From: Chryseobacterium sp. MEBOG06
GTDB lineage: Bacteria > Bacteroidota > Bacteroidia > Flavobacteriales > Weeksellaceae
Reading direction: 5' to 3'
DNA: 64,000 nt
Assembly: GCF_021869765.1 (NCBI RefSeq)
Contig: NZ_CP084580.1
Coordinates: 1,922,001 to 1,986,000, forward strand
Shown: one piece after another, positions 45,586-53,598 of the stretch
Position numbering within the stretch: position 1 is the first letter of the stretch
How the letters are laid out: each line of letters begins with the position of its first letter
Notes under the pieces: model-generated
What the model was told of the DNA's origin: nothing
Database searches by the model: none
What the model saw: the letters and a program-made list of their open reading frames with translations, nothing else
Made by a program: the position numbers and the translations under genes

Positions 45586-46731
45586 CTATTTAGTTTGCGC
45601 TAAAGCAGTCATTCTCTCTCTGGCATATATAATCTGTTCCTTTTCTCTTTCCTGGTCAGGTTTGTTTTTGAGATACAACTGATAATAGACCACCGCATTT
45701 TTAGGCTGTTTTAGATTAAGGTCATATAGAAGGCCTAAACGGTAACAGATCATATTGCTCTGTCCGAAACTAAGTCCTCTTTTATAAGCTGCCAGTGCAT
45801 CACTGTACCGGCTTTTTGCTTCATAAATACCTGCCAGCGCAGCATAATAAAGTGGAGTATGATCTGAAATCGCTTCATCAATGGTTTTTTGAGCATAGAT
45901 TGCAGCCTTATCATAATCCTTTAGTTCACGATAGCTCAAAGCCATATAATACAATGTTCCCTCATTCTGAATCCCCAGATCTTCAAGAACTTTATACAGA
46001 TTAATGCATTTCTGATAATCTTTTACATAGAAATAGGCCTGTCCTGTATCATTCATAACGTTGACGTCAGCATTGATTTTCAACAATTTTTCGCCGGTCT
46101 CGATCACTTCCTGATACTTGCCTAGCTGATTGGCTAAAGGTAATTGAGCCTGCTGTAGAGTAAAATTTTCAGGATCTGCAGAAATAGCTGTTTTTAAAAT
46201 ATCATATGCCTGTTGATATTCTTTAAGCTCCCGGTAAACCATAGAAAGATCATACGCTACATCCGGATCTGCAGTCTTCAGTGTATTGGCTTTTTTGAGA
46301 AATTTAAGTTTTGCATCAGGAACATCTTCATAAGCTGCAAGCTGTTTATAAGCACTGAAATTGAGGCTGTCTAACTGAATAATCTGATGAAGATAAGATT
46401 TTGCTTTGGAAGCATTACCCCGTCTGGAATTGATGCTGGTAAGACTGAATAAGGCAGATAAATTGTTAGGCTGCAGACTGTTGATTTTCAGATAACTTTT
46501 TTCAGCTTCAGGAAGTTTCCCTGCCATCAGATTACAGTAAGCAATTTGGCTGAGCGCCTTTATATCCTTTGTATTCTCATTGTATATACTTTGAAGGTAC
46601 TTGGCAGCATCTTCATAGCGCTGGTTTTCATAATATTCAAGCAGTTTCTCGGGGTCAATTTTTGCAGACTGAGCGGATATATTTTTGAAACTCAGAATAG
46701 CAATCAATAAAGAAAGCCAAATTTTCATCAT
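45586..46731 (-). CDS. Secreted TPR-repeat protein
   Basis: A 381-residue protein with a signal peptide (MMKIWLSLLIAILSFKNISAQ) and about nine consecutive TPR units (for example LFSLTSINSRRGNASKAKSYLHQII, VAYDLSMVYRELKEYQQAYDILKTAI, ALAGIYEAKSRYSDALAAYKRGL). It is a periplasmic protein-protein interaction scaffold. No enzymatic domain is seen, and neighbours give no clue to partners. Confidence 0.85.
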   Translation of the reverse strand: MMKIWLSLLIAILSFKNISAQSAKIDPEKLLEYYENQRYEDAAKYLQSIYNENTKDIKALSQIAYCNLMAGKLPEAEKSYLKINSLQPNNLSALFSLTSINSRRGNASKAKSYLHQIIQLDSLNFSAYKQLAAYEDVPDAKLKFLKKANTLKTADPDVAYDLSMVYRELKEYQQAYDILKTAISADPENFTLQQAQLPLANQLGKYQEVIETGEKLLKINADVNVMNDTGQAYFYVKDYQKCINLYKVLEDLGIQNEGTLYYMALSYRELKDYDKAAIYAQKTIDEAISDHTPLYYAALAGIYEAKSRYSDALAAYKRGLSFGQSNMICYRLGLLYDLNLKQPKNAVVYYQLYLKNKPDQEREKEQIIYARERMTALAQTK

Positions 46732-46908
46732 TATTGTTTTTTTTACTAAAATATCAGATATTTAATAATTTTCCAAATTTAGTGATTAGTTATTAAACGC
46801 TTTTTTGATGTTTTGAATAATTTATATCAGAAATTATAATCTTCTTTTTCAGGATTTCTTATCTTCAAATGATAAAACGGACTGTTAATTTGATTAAAGG
46901 CTTAACCA

Positions 46909-47411
46909 ATGGAAATAAAATCTGTGAAATCATTTGTTGATTACGGTGAAAAAATCAGAGAAGGAACAAGCAGAATCATTGAATCAGTATCTCCTGTACA
47001 TGTAGATTTTCCCTCTAAACCCGGGAAATTTACCATTGGAGATCAGATCAGATATATTGCCACCATTGAACGCTATAGGTATTGCGAAACCATTTCAGGA
47101 AGAAAAAGTGCTTATCAGGGATGTAGAAGAGACCTGGCAGACGGTTATGAAAATACCGTGATTTTTTTAATGAAATGCACAGACAAACACTGGAAATAAT
47201 TAATAATTTGTCCAATGAAGATCTTTACCGGAAATGTTTAACACCTGCCAATAGTGAAATTTCAACTTGGAAATGGCTTCGTGCAATGATAGAACATGAA
47301 ATTCATCACAGAGAAGAAATATACATATACCTCAATCTGCCTGATGTAAAGACACCTCAGATCTATGGACTTTCTGCAGAAGAAGTATGGGGAGTAAGCG
47401 TTCAACTGTAA
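46909..47411 (+). pseudogene. DinB family protein with a one-base frameshift
   Basis: A DinB-superfamily (DUF1572/metal-site) protein is split across two frames. The first frame (46909-47199) runs to NTVIFLMKCTDKHWK; the correct continuation, MHRQTLEIINNLSNEDLY and onward with the metal-site H-E-I-H-H-R, is in the next frame from 47175 to 47411. Adding one T to the run of seven at 47162-47168 gives VIFFNEMHRQTLEII and restores one 167-residue frame. The frameshift lies in a homopolymer, so it may be a real mutation or a sequencing error. Confidence 0.8.
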
Positions 47412-47481
47412 GAAGTAAAACATTTCTACCTGTTAAACCGGCTGCCGTAATTTGTATATATTAGCCCTTTAAAAAATAACA

Positions 47482-49254
47482 ATGGCCAAACCTTTCATTA
47501 TTCCTTTTTTATTAGTGGTAAATTCTGCTTATGCTCAAACCAATACATACCTGAAACCGGGTGATACCCTGAAATACTCACCTCAGTCTGATAAATCTGT
47601 CTGGATTTCTGTTCAGTCGTCTGATGCCAATCTGGCTTTAGCACTATTTATGGATGGAAAAAAAGTAAAAGATCAGGATGATTCGAGAGGAATAAAAAGT
47701 GTGGAAAGGTTATATTTTACCCCTGAGAAAGGTAAAATATATGAACTTAAAATCTGGGCTAAGTCTTATTTAGAAAAGAGTAAACCTGCTAAAGTTACTA
47801 TTACAGAATCTAAAAATGTTCAGGTTTTAAAAGATCAGTTAAGTGCTGGTCAGTTTGTGGAAGACCTGCATACTTTCCGTTCTATAAGAGAAAAAGCAAA
47901 TTCAGGACTATATGTTTACAGGGCTAAAAAACAGATTGACAGCATTTATCAGCAGGCAGAGAAGGAAGCTGAAAACTGTAAAAATATCTTTGATTTTTAC
48001 AAGGTGATTGCCAAAGTCACAGGATTTGAAGGCAGCTGTCATAACTATACTGATCTGCCCAATCATGCTTCTTATTATATGACCCAGAAGCCGGAGTATC
48101 TTCCTGTTACATTAACGAATATTGACGGACGGCTGCTGCAGGATTCTAAGGAGGTTGTGGTGCCTCTTGGCGCTGAGGTACTGTCTGTGAATGGTATTCC
48201 GGCAAAAGAGATGATCAACCGCTTTTCTCAATACTATTTTTCCGACGGATTTTCAATGCCCTATAGAGAAACAGCAGGATTTGAAAGGGGAATGATTGAT
48301 AAATTTTACATGGAATTTGGAACTCACAAAAATTATGAAATCAGCTATCGGTGGAATGGAAAGATAAATAATGTTTCCCTGCCTGGGATATCATTGGAGA
48401 GTTTCAGAAAACTACAGGATTCACGGCATTCACTTTCTTTCGATAAGAAGCTGATGGCAGAAAAATACAGTTTTAATAAAGAAGGAGAGGGGATATACCG
48501 GTTATCTGTAAGAGGCTTTGACTTTGCAACAGGCAAGGAAGATCCTGCATATACCAGATTTAGTGCTTTTCTTGATCAGATGATAAATACACTAGAGCAG
48601 GAAAAGGTGAAGAATCTCATTGTCGATTTAAGAGGAAATACAGGTGGAACAGGAGCGCTTTATGAAAAAGTCTTTTCTTACCTTACACAAAGGCCTTTCC
48701 GTGACAGCCATTATGCTTATACAAAATTTAATGAGGTTCCATTAGACGAAAAGCTGGTGATTATTTCCCTTTTCCTATCCAATGGCGTAAAAGATAAATA
48801 CGGATTGAATACTTATCTGAAACAGCTTTATCCTAAACAGATTCAGGATAAATATTATTGGACTGATGATAAAAATCCGCTGATTCTTCCTAATCAAAAA
48901 ACCTTTAAAGGACAGCTTTATCTGCTGGTAGATCAACGTGTAGCTTCCGCAGCTTCGCACCTGGCTTCCCTGATTAAGTCATATACCAATGCAGTGGTCA
49001 TTGGAAAAGAAACAGTTGGAGGGTATTATGAGCACAACGGGCACCTTCCCTTGGTTTATGAACTGCCCAATACCGGTATACAGACAGGTTTTTCCATTGT
49101 TCATGTCATTCAGGATGCCCAAAACCTTCCGGATCAGCATAAAGGACAGGGGATTATTCCTCATATTGAAGTTCACCAGACTGATCAGGAATTTTTAGAC
49201 CAGACTGATGTTTATCTAAAAAAAGTTTTAGAGCTTCAGAAAGAACGGATATAA
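47482..49254 (+). CDS. S41 family (tail-specific) peptidase
   Basis: A 590-residue secreted S41 peptidase. After a signal peptide (MAKPFIIPFLLVVNSAYAQ), residues about 290-590 hold the core: LIVDLRGNTGGTGALY and VDQRVASAASHLASLIKSYTNAVVIGKETVGG, where the Ser in ASAAS is the nucleophile of the Ser/Lys type. The N-terminal half contains a beta-rich domain likely for substrate or PDZ-like binding. Substrate unknown; members degrade peptides at the envelope. Confidence 0.87.
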   Translation: MAKPFIIPFLLVVNSAYAQTNTYLKPGDTLKYSPQSDKSVWISVQSSDANLALALFMDGKKVKDQDDSRGIKSVERLYFTPEKGKIYELKIWAKSYLEKSKPAKVTITESKNVQVLKDQLSAGQFVEDLHTFRSIREKANSGLYVYRAKKQIDSIYQQAEKEAENCKNIFDFYKVIAKVTGFEGSCHNYTDLPNHASYYMTQKPEYLPVTLTNIDGRLLQDSKEVVVPLGAEVLSVNGIPAKEMINRFSQYYFSDGFSMPYRETAGFERGMIDKFYMEFGTHKNYEISYRWNGKINNVSLPGISLESFRKLQDSRHSLSFDKKLMAEKYSFNKEGEGIYRLSVRGFDFATGKEDPAYTRFSAFLDQMINTLEQEKVKNLIVDLRGNTGGTGALYEKVFSYLTQRPFRDSHYAYTKFNEVPLDEKLVIISLFLSNGVKDKYGLNTYLKQLYPKQIQDKYYWTDDKNPLILPNQKTFKGQLYLLVDQRVASAASHLASLIKSYTNAVVIGKETVGGYYEHNGHLPLVYELPNTGIQTGFSIVHVIQDAQNLPDQHKGQGIIPHIEVHQTDQEFLDQTDVYLKKVLELQKERI

Positions 49255-49564
49255 TATTGATCAACCATGAAAATAGAGTAAGTTTTTTTTGAAAAATGGA
49301 TAATTTTCATTGAAAGTAAAAGGGGATAAGAGCAATTGGTGAACAGATGTTTGAGCCTGATCTGTAAACGGGAATTCAAAGGAGAGATTACTAAGGAATA
49401 TTACTAGGATTAAAAAATATTTCTTAAAAAACATAGTAACACATCGGGAAGTTCTCTTTGATTTTAAATGATTGGTATTTAGATTTTAATATACTTTATT
49501 TTTGATTTTTAAGTGAGTTGAATGCTTATTGAATCTAAAAAAAATAATTTTATTGAAAAAATAT
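49255..49564. other. Non-coding stretch before the tRNA promoter
   Basis: About 310 AT-rich bases between the S41 peptidase gene and the tRNA-Ser promoter. No coding frame, repeat or hairpin of note was found. Confidence 0.4.
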
Positions 49565-49595
49565 TTTGTCAATATTAAAAAACTTTCTATATTTG
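49565..49595 (+). promoter_or_regulatory. Promoter of tRNA-Ser
   Basis: TTTG (49565-49568), a 19-base spacer, then TATATTTG (49588-49595). This is a textbook Bacteroidota -33/-7 pair, placed 35 bases ahead of the tRNA 5' end. Confidence 0.75.
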
Positions 49596-49630
49596 CACCA
49601 CTGAAAAACAACGGTACTACCGGAGTTTAT

Positions 49631-49715
49631 GGAGAGATGGCAGAGTGGTCGATTGCGATAGTCTTGAAAACTATTGACTGTAACAGGTCCGGGGGTTCGA
49701 ATCCCTCTCTCTCCG
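49631..49715 (+). tRNA. tRNA-Ser (anticodon UGA)
   Basis: An 85-base tRNA with acceptor stem GGAGAGA / TCTCTCC, a T-loop GGGGGTTCGAATCCC, an anticodon loop CTTGAAA with anticodon TGA, and the long variable arm usual for serine tRNA. CCA is not encoded. It is the landmark beside which two IS copies lie. Confidence 0.93.
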
Positions 49716-49740
49716 CAGGTTGAGAAACTAAAATAAGCTA

Positions 49741-49772
49741 AAATGCTGTAAACATCAATGTTTACAGCATTT
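49741..49772. terminator. Terminator after tRNA-Ser
   Basis: Perfect 15-base inverted repeat AAATGCTGTAAACAT / ATGTTTACAGCATTT with a 2-base loop, followed by TCTGTTTTTG. Confidence 0.85.
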
Positions 49773-49804
49773 TCTGTTTTTGCACTACTATCAAAAAAAA
49801 TCAA

Positions 49805-49831
49805 AATAGGTCACGATTTATATGACCTATT
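49805..49831. repeat. Hairpin abutting the IS copy 1 left end
   Basis: AATAGGTCA and TGACCTATT are inverted repeats with a 9-base loop. The structure ends 2 bases before the IS terminal repeat. It may be part of the target site or of an older element; no cause can be shown. Confidence 0.35.
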
Positions 49832-49856
49832 CCGGATCAGGTGCAAAAGTTGGGGG

Positions 49857-50846
49857 CTAAGCAAAAAGTTTGGTTAATCTGAATAAAAAAAATGATCTGT
49901 CCTTCACCCCTCTGAGCTGCATCCTAAAGTTTTTGATTTTAGCATTGAAAGATTCAGCCGCTGCGTTAGTGCTTCTTTTATCAAAATAATTTAGAATATC
50001 TCTGTAATGATGGATTATGGTCTTTCTTAAGGTGGAAAAAGATCTAAAATCTGCTTCTTCAACATTTCTAAACCAATGCGCAAGTTTAGTCATAGCCACA
50101 GATTTTGTAATAGGCTGATTATAGATCTTTCTAAGGCCATCGGTTAATCCATACGCTTTTTCCAGATCAGGATATTGAGCAAAAAGGATGGAAGCTCTTT
50201 GCCTCTGGGACAGCGTCCATTTTTCCCGGCTCTTGTAAAGCAGATACCTGCTTCTTGCCAGAAGCTGTTTGCGGGAATCTCCATTTTCAAATACTTCCGT
50301 CTTTAAAATTTGCTCTTCAGAGGCTTCTTCAAGAGTCTTATTTTCCATTTCAAGGGCTTCCCAACGATGTTTGATCCTGATTTCCTGAAGGGCTTCCAGA
50401 GCCAGCTTTTGAACATGAAAGCGGTCGATCACCTGTACTGCATTAGGAAAGCATCTTTTAGCAATACGCTTCATGGAGCCCGCCATATCCAAAGTTATTT
50501 CCTTTACCTTCATCCGAAGTCTCCTGCTGATTTTTAAAAGATGCGCGATGACAAAATCACTCTGAGTCCCTTTTATAATTGCAACAATACTTCCTTTTCT
50601 CCCTTTGGCTCTTTTGGAGGTAAGAACGGTATACAGTTCTCCATCAGATAAAGCAACTTCGTCTAAGGATAGGGATGCTGAGAGATTTTCAGGATAAATG
50701 ATCCAGTCTTCTGCGTGAGGTTTTTGTTCCCAACTATGATATTCGCTGAGTTTATTCTTGTATTGTCTCTGGAAAGTCTTACCCTTGATACCAAAAAATT
50801 CTGCTATAACTTTGAGAGGAAGAGCTTTAGTGTCTGCTAATTTTTT
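49857..50846 (-). CDS. ISAon1-like transposase, main (DDE) part, ORF2
   Basis: The frame is open from about 50846 to 49857 (329 codons), but the first ATG is at 50513 (MKVKEITLDMAG), well inside the domain. The upstream part (ADTKALPLKVIAEFFGIKG, ALSDGELYTVLTSKRAKGRKG) is therefore expected to be made by frameshift from ORF1. DDE residues are suggested by LDMAGS, VIDRFHVQKLALEA and NAAAESFNAKIK. This intact copy ends LRGVKDRSFFLFRLTKLFA. It would mobilise the element if the frameshift product is made. Confidence 0.85.
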   Translation of the reverse strand, partial: KKLADTKALPLKVIAEFFGIKGKTFQRQYKNKLSEYHSWEQKPHAEDWIIYPENLSASLSLDEVALSDGELYTVLTSKRAKGRKGSIVAIIKGTQSDFVIAHLLKISRRLRMKVKEITLDMAGSMKRIAKRCFPNAVQVIDRFHVQKLALEALQEIRIKHRWEALEMENKTLEEASEEQILKTEVFENGDSRKQLLARSRYLLYKSREKWTLSQRQRASILFAQYPDLEKAYGLTDGLRKIYNQPITKSVAMTKLAHWFRNVEEADFRSFSTLRKTIIHHYRDILNYFDKRSTNAAAESFNAKIKNFRMQLRGVKDRSFFLFRLTKLFA

Positions 50847-51195
50847 TTAAGAAGACCGCAAATTCATTTGTCATGCGCGTTCCTTTAGCTACAACCTGCC
50901 AGTTTCTTTGAAGGATTTCTCCTGAAGACTTATCGGTCCATCTTCTTCTTTTCACGTGAAGCTTTACGATTTTACCCCTTAATGGGTAATCATCTACAAT
51001 AATTTCAGGTAAAAAGCCTTTTGATTCTAGCAGTCTTTCTTTAAATTCCTCAGGAATACTGCTTTTTTCTTCAAAATAAATATGAAGTTCACCAGAATAT
51101 TCTTCTGCTTTGAGGATATCAAAGTGTTCAACTAGAAATTCTGGAAGTAAGAATTTAAGAAGGTCGTAATCGCTTAGCATAAGACAAAGATACAA
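50827..51195 (-). CDS. ISAon1-like transposase N-terminal region, ORF1
   Basis: A 122-residue frame corresponding to the N-terminal region of ISAon1-family transposase. It ends FAVFLKKISRH right over an A8 run, where the main frame joins one base later (a +1 shift, or slippage on the run). The blocks HVKRRRWTDKSSGEILQRNW and KGTRMTNEFAVF are basic and probably bind DNA. The start could equally be the Met at residue 6. Confidence 0.8.
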   Translation of the reverse strand: MYLCLMLSDYDLLKFLLPEFLVEHFDILKAEEYSGELHIYFEEKSSIPEEFKERLLESKGFLPEIIVDDYPLRGKIVKLHVKRRRWTDKSSGEILQRNWQVVAKGTRMTNEFAVFLKKISRH

Positions 51196-51319
51196 CCACT
51201 AAACATTCCCCCCAACTTTTGAGACTGATCCATTATGGACCAGGTGCAAAAGTTGGGGGCTAAGCAAAAAGTTTGGTTAATCTGAATAAAAAAAACGATC
51301 TGTCCTTCACCCCTCTGAG

Positions 51320-52249
51320 CTACATCCTGAAGTTTTTGATTTTAGCATTGAAAGATTCAGCCGCTGCGTTAGTGCTTCTTTTATCAAAATAATTTAGAAT
51401 ATCTCTGTAATGGTGCATTATGGTCTTTCTTAAGGTGGAAAAAGATCTAAAATCTGCTTCTTCAACATTTCTAAACCAATGCGCAAGTTTAGTCATAGCC
51501 ACAGATTTTGTAATAGGCTGATTATAGATCTTTCTTAATACATCCGTTAATCCATACGCTTTTTCCAGATCAGGATATTGAGCAAAAAGGATGGAAGCTC
51601 TTTGCCTCTGGGACAGCGTCCATTTTTCCCGGCTCTTGTAAAGCAGATACCTGCTTCTTGCCAGAAGCTGTTTTCGGGCATCTCCGTTTTCAAATACTTC
51701 CGTCTTTAAAATTTGCTCTTCAGAGGCTTCTTCAAGAGTCTTATTTTCCATTTCAAGGGCTTCCCAACGATGTTTGATCCTTATTTCCTGAAGGGCTTCC
51801 AGAGCCAGCTTTTGAACATGAAAGCGGTCGATCACCTGTACTGCATTAGGAAAGCATCTTTTAGCAATACGCTTCATGGAGCCCGCCATATCCAAAGTTA
51901 TTTCCTTTATCTTCATACGAAGTCTCCTGCTGATTTTTAAAAGATGCGCGATGACAAAATCACTCTGAGTCCCTTTTATAATTGCAACAATACTTCCTTT
52001 TCTCCCTTTGGCTCTTTTGGAGGTAAGAACGGTATACAGTTCTCCATCAGATAAAGCAACTTCGTCTAAGGATAAGGATGCTGAGAGATTTTCAGGATAA
52101 ATGATCCAGTCTTCTGCGTGAGGTTTTTGTTCCCAGCTATGATATTCGCTGAGTTTATTCTTGTATTGTCTCTGGAAGGTTTTACCCTTGATACCAAAAA
52201 ATTCTGCTATAACTTTGAGAGGAAGAGCTTTAGTGTCTGCTAATTTTTT
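51320..52249 (-). pseudogene. ISAon1-like transposase ORF2, copy 2, nonsense-truncated
   Basis: Nearly identical to ORF2 of copy 1, but the Gln codon after KNFRM is TAG (51320-51322), removing the last 20 residues. Beyond it the frame continues to a stop at 51260. The first ATG is at 51916, and the expected A8 frameshift site is also present at 52244-52251. Loss of the end of the catalytic region probably inactivates it. Confidence 0.75.
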
Positions 52250-52577
52250 TTAAGAAGACGGCAAATTCATTTGTCATGCGTGTTCCTTTAGCTACAACCT
52301 GCCAGTTTCTTTGAAGGATTTCTCCTGAAGACTTATCGGTCCATCTTCTTCTTTTCACGTGAAGCTTTACGATTTTACCCCTTAATGGGTAATCATCTAC
52401 AATAATTTCAGGTAAAAAGCCTTTTGATTCCAGCAGTCTTTCTTTAAATTCCTCAGGAATACTGCTTTTTTCTTCAAAATAAATATCTGCTTTGAGGATA
52501 TTAAAGTGTTCAACTAGAAATTCTGGAAGTAAAAATTTAAGAAGGTCGTAATCGCTTAGCATAAGACAAAGATACAA
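52230..52577 (-). CDS. ISAon1-like transposase N-terminal region, copy 2 (short)
   Basis: A 115-residue version of ORF1 in which the residues AEEYSGELH of copy 1 are replaced by AD through an in-frame deletion of 21 bases. Everything else, including HVKRRRWTDKSS and the A8 site, agrees with copy 1. Confidence 0.75.
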   Translation of the reverse strand: MYLCLMLSDYDLLKFLLPEFLVEHFNILKADIYFEEKSSIPEEFKERLLESKGFLPEIIVDDYPLRGKIVKLHVKRRRWTDKSSGEILQRNWQVVAKGTRMTNEFAVFLKKISRH

Positions 52578-52612
52578 CCACTAAACATTCCCCCAACTTT
52601 TGAGACTGATCC

Positions 52613-52839
52613 AAATATTTCTTAATAATTACATTTAAATTTTCAATACATTGTGATTAAATTTAGAATAGAATATGTTAACAAGTTATAAAATTTAAAG
52701 ATTGGTTATGGATTTGCTATTATATGGGCTGCTTAGTTTGGAATTCTCTATATAAAGATATAGCTTAGCATAAATTAAAAAACACCAGTGCACGAATGTT
52801 TTTTAGAATTAAAAAATATTAATTTTAAAAATTAAGAAA
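52613..52839. other. Upstream region of the double-glycine peptide gene
   Basis: AT-rich 227 bases between IS copy 2 and the peptide gene. A weak promoter may be formed by TTTG (52737-52740) and TATAGCTTAG 18 bases later, but the second element departs from TAnnTTTG. I saw no other structure. Confidence 0.35.
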
Positions 52840-53016
52840 ATGAATTTATCAAAATTAAATGTACAAGAATTAAGTACAAACGAAATGAAGAAAACAGAAG
52901 GAGGTTTTTTTGGTCCATTTAGAGCTGGGCTAACACTTGCTTATAGAAACTGGCTTGCACAAAATGGAGGTGGTACTTATAATGGCAGTGATTACGGTTG
53001 GGGAGGTATCCATTAA
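52840..53016 (+). CDS. Double-glycine leader peptide, bacteriocin-like precursor
   Basis: A 58-residue precursor. Residues 1-22 form a leader with L11, E15, M16 and the cleavage pair G21-G22, which matches the double-glycine consensus (Leu -12, Glu -8, Leu/Met -7, Gly-Gly -2/-1). The predicted 36-residue product begins FFGPFRAGL and ends DYGWGGIH. It is rich in Gly and aromatic residues and has no Cys, so no lanthionine or disulfide. The C39 ABC transporter encoded 1.7 kb downstream is the natural processing exporter. Antimicrobial or signalling activity is inferred from this pairing, not proven. Confidence 0.8.
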   Translation: MNLSKLNVQELSTNEMKKTEGGFFGPFRAGLTLAYRNWLAQNGGGTYNGSDYGWGGIH

Positions 53017-53064
53017 TTTATTTTTCGTATATAGGCATTATTATTTTGTTAAAAACTGATTATT

Positions 53065-53193
53065 ATGTTTGATATTATATTTGCAACACTCTTTATTGCA
53101 ACAGATTTGATTATTTATATCTTTCTTGCAAGGAAATATAAAACATATAACCCCTTTAAAATATCCAAATTTTGGATTAAGGAATATATGTAA
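53065..53193 (+). CDS. Small membrane protein next to the bacteriocin-like gene
   Basis: A 42-residue frame, MFDIIFATLFIATDLIIYIF then a basic tail ending FWIKEYM. It has one hydrophobic segment and a positively charged C-terminus. It starts 48 bases after the peptide gene, before the hairpin at 53226-53256, so peptide and this frame probably share a message. Such tiny basic membrane proteins often confer immunity to the adjacent bacteriocin; that role is speculation. Confidence 0.5.
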   Translation: MFDIIFATLFIATDLIIYIFLARKYKTYNPFKISKFWIKEYM

Positions 53194-53225
53194 ATTTAAT
53201 TTGAAGGAAAGTTAATAAATTTTAA

Positions 53226-53256
53226 AACAAGGCTGTATAATAAATGCAGCCTTGTT
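53226..53256 (+). terminator. Terminator separating peptide genes from exporter genes
   Basis: AACAAGGCTG and CAGCCTTGTT make a perfect 10-base stem with an 11-base loop, followed by AATTTTAATT. It would end most transcripts of the peptide gene, allowing high peptide and lower exporter expression. Confidence 0.75.
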
Positions 53257-53284
53257 AATTTTAATTACTAAATCATACTATTAG

Positions 53285-53467
53285 ATGTTTAATTTTTTAG
53301 ATAAAAGCAGAATCCTAATTATTCTAGTAAGTGTTCTCATCTTTATTTCATTAATTTTTTTAATGTATATCACAATTGGCATAAAGAAGGAAGAAAAAAG
53401 AGAGATTAATTTTAAAGTATATGCCATAAACAAAAGTAAACCCATTAGCAATAACTACAATGCATAA
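53285..53467 (+). CDS. Small single-pass membrane protein in the export locus
   Basis: A 60-residue protein with one strong membrane helix (ILIILVSVLIFISLIFLMYI) followed by a basic/polar tail (KKEEKREINFKVYAI). Unknown family. Its stop codon overlaps the next small gene, and the adaptor and transporter genes follow, so it is part of the exporter message and could be an accessory or immunity protein. Confidence 0.5.
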   Translation: MFNFLDKSRILIILVSVLIFISLIFLMYITIGIKKEEKREINFKVYAINKSKPISNNYNA

Positions 53468-53564
53468 GCAAAAAAAGGAAAATTTGCAAGAAAATCAATT
53501 TAACATTGGAGTAATTATAGCCATTGCTTTAATGCTTTTTGTAGCAATCTTGTCTGTTTTTTAG
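53460..53564 (+). CDS. Tiny membrane protein, 34 residues
   Basis: ATG at 53460 overlaps the end of the previous frame. The peptide has a polar N-terminal half (MHKQKKENLQENQF) and a hydrophobic C-terminal half (IGVIIAIALMLFVAILSVF). It is too short to name, yet it lies exactly between the 60-residue gene and the adaptor gene with consistent strand, so I accept it as a probable gene. Confidence 0.4.
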   Translation: MHKQKKENLQENQFNIGVIIAIALMLFVAILSVF

Positions 53565-53598
53565 CTTATGCCAAAGTATCTAAAAGTTACACTAAATA

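Larger units (their letters stand above)
49834..51231 (-). mobile_element. Insertion sequence, ISAon1-like (ISL3-type), copy 1
   Basis: A 1398-base element bounded by terminal inverted repeats GGATCAGGTGCAAAAGTTGG (left) and, reversed, GGATCAGTCTCAAAAGTTGG (right). It carries two minus-strand frames, ORF1 and ORF2, that together make the transposase. A nearly identical copy follows after 5 bases. No obvious target duplication can be seen at its flanks. Confidence 0.85.
51237..52612 (-). mobile_element. Insertion sequence, ISAon1-like, copy 2 (probably inactive)
   Basis: A 1376-base copy placed 5 bases (ATTAT) after copy 1 in the same direction. The left terminal repeat is GGACCAGGTGCAAAAG and the right one again matches. 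It differs from copy 1 by an in-frame 21-base deletion in ORF1 and a premature stop in ORF2. Confidence 0.85.

Noticed and set aside
52840-53016. Reading the peptide as a lanthipeptide or other modified RiPP
   Set aside because: The predicted core has no Cys, and no lanthionine synthetase, radical SAM or cyclase gene lies nearby.
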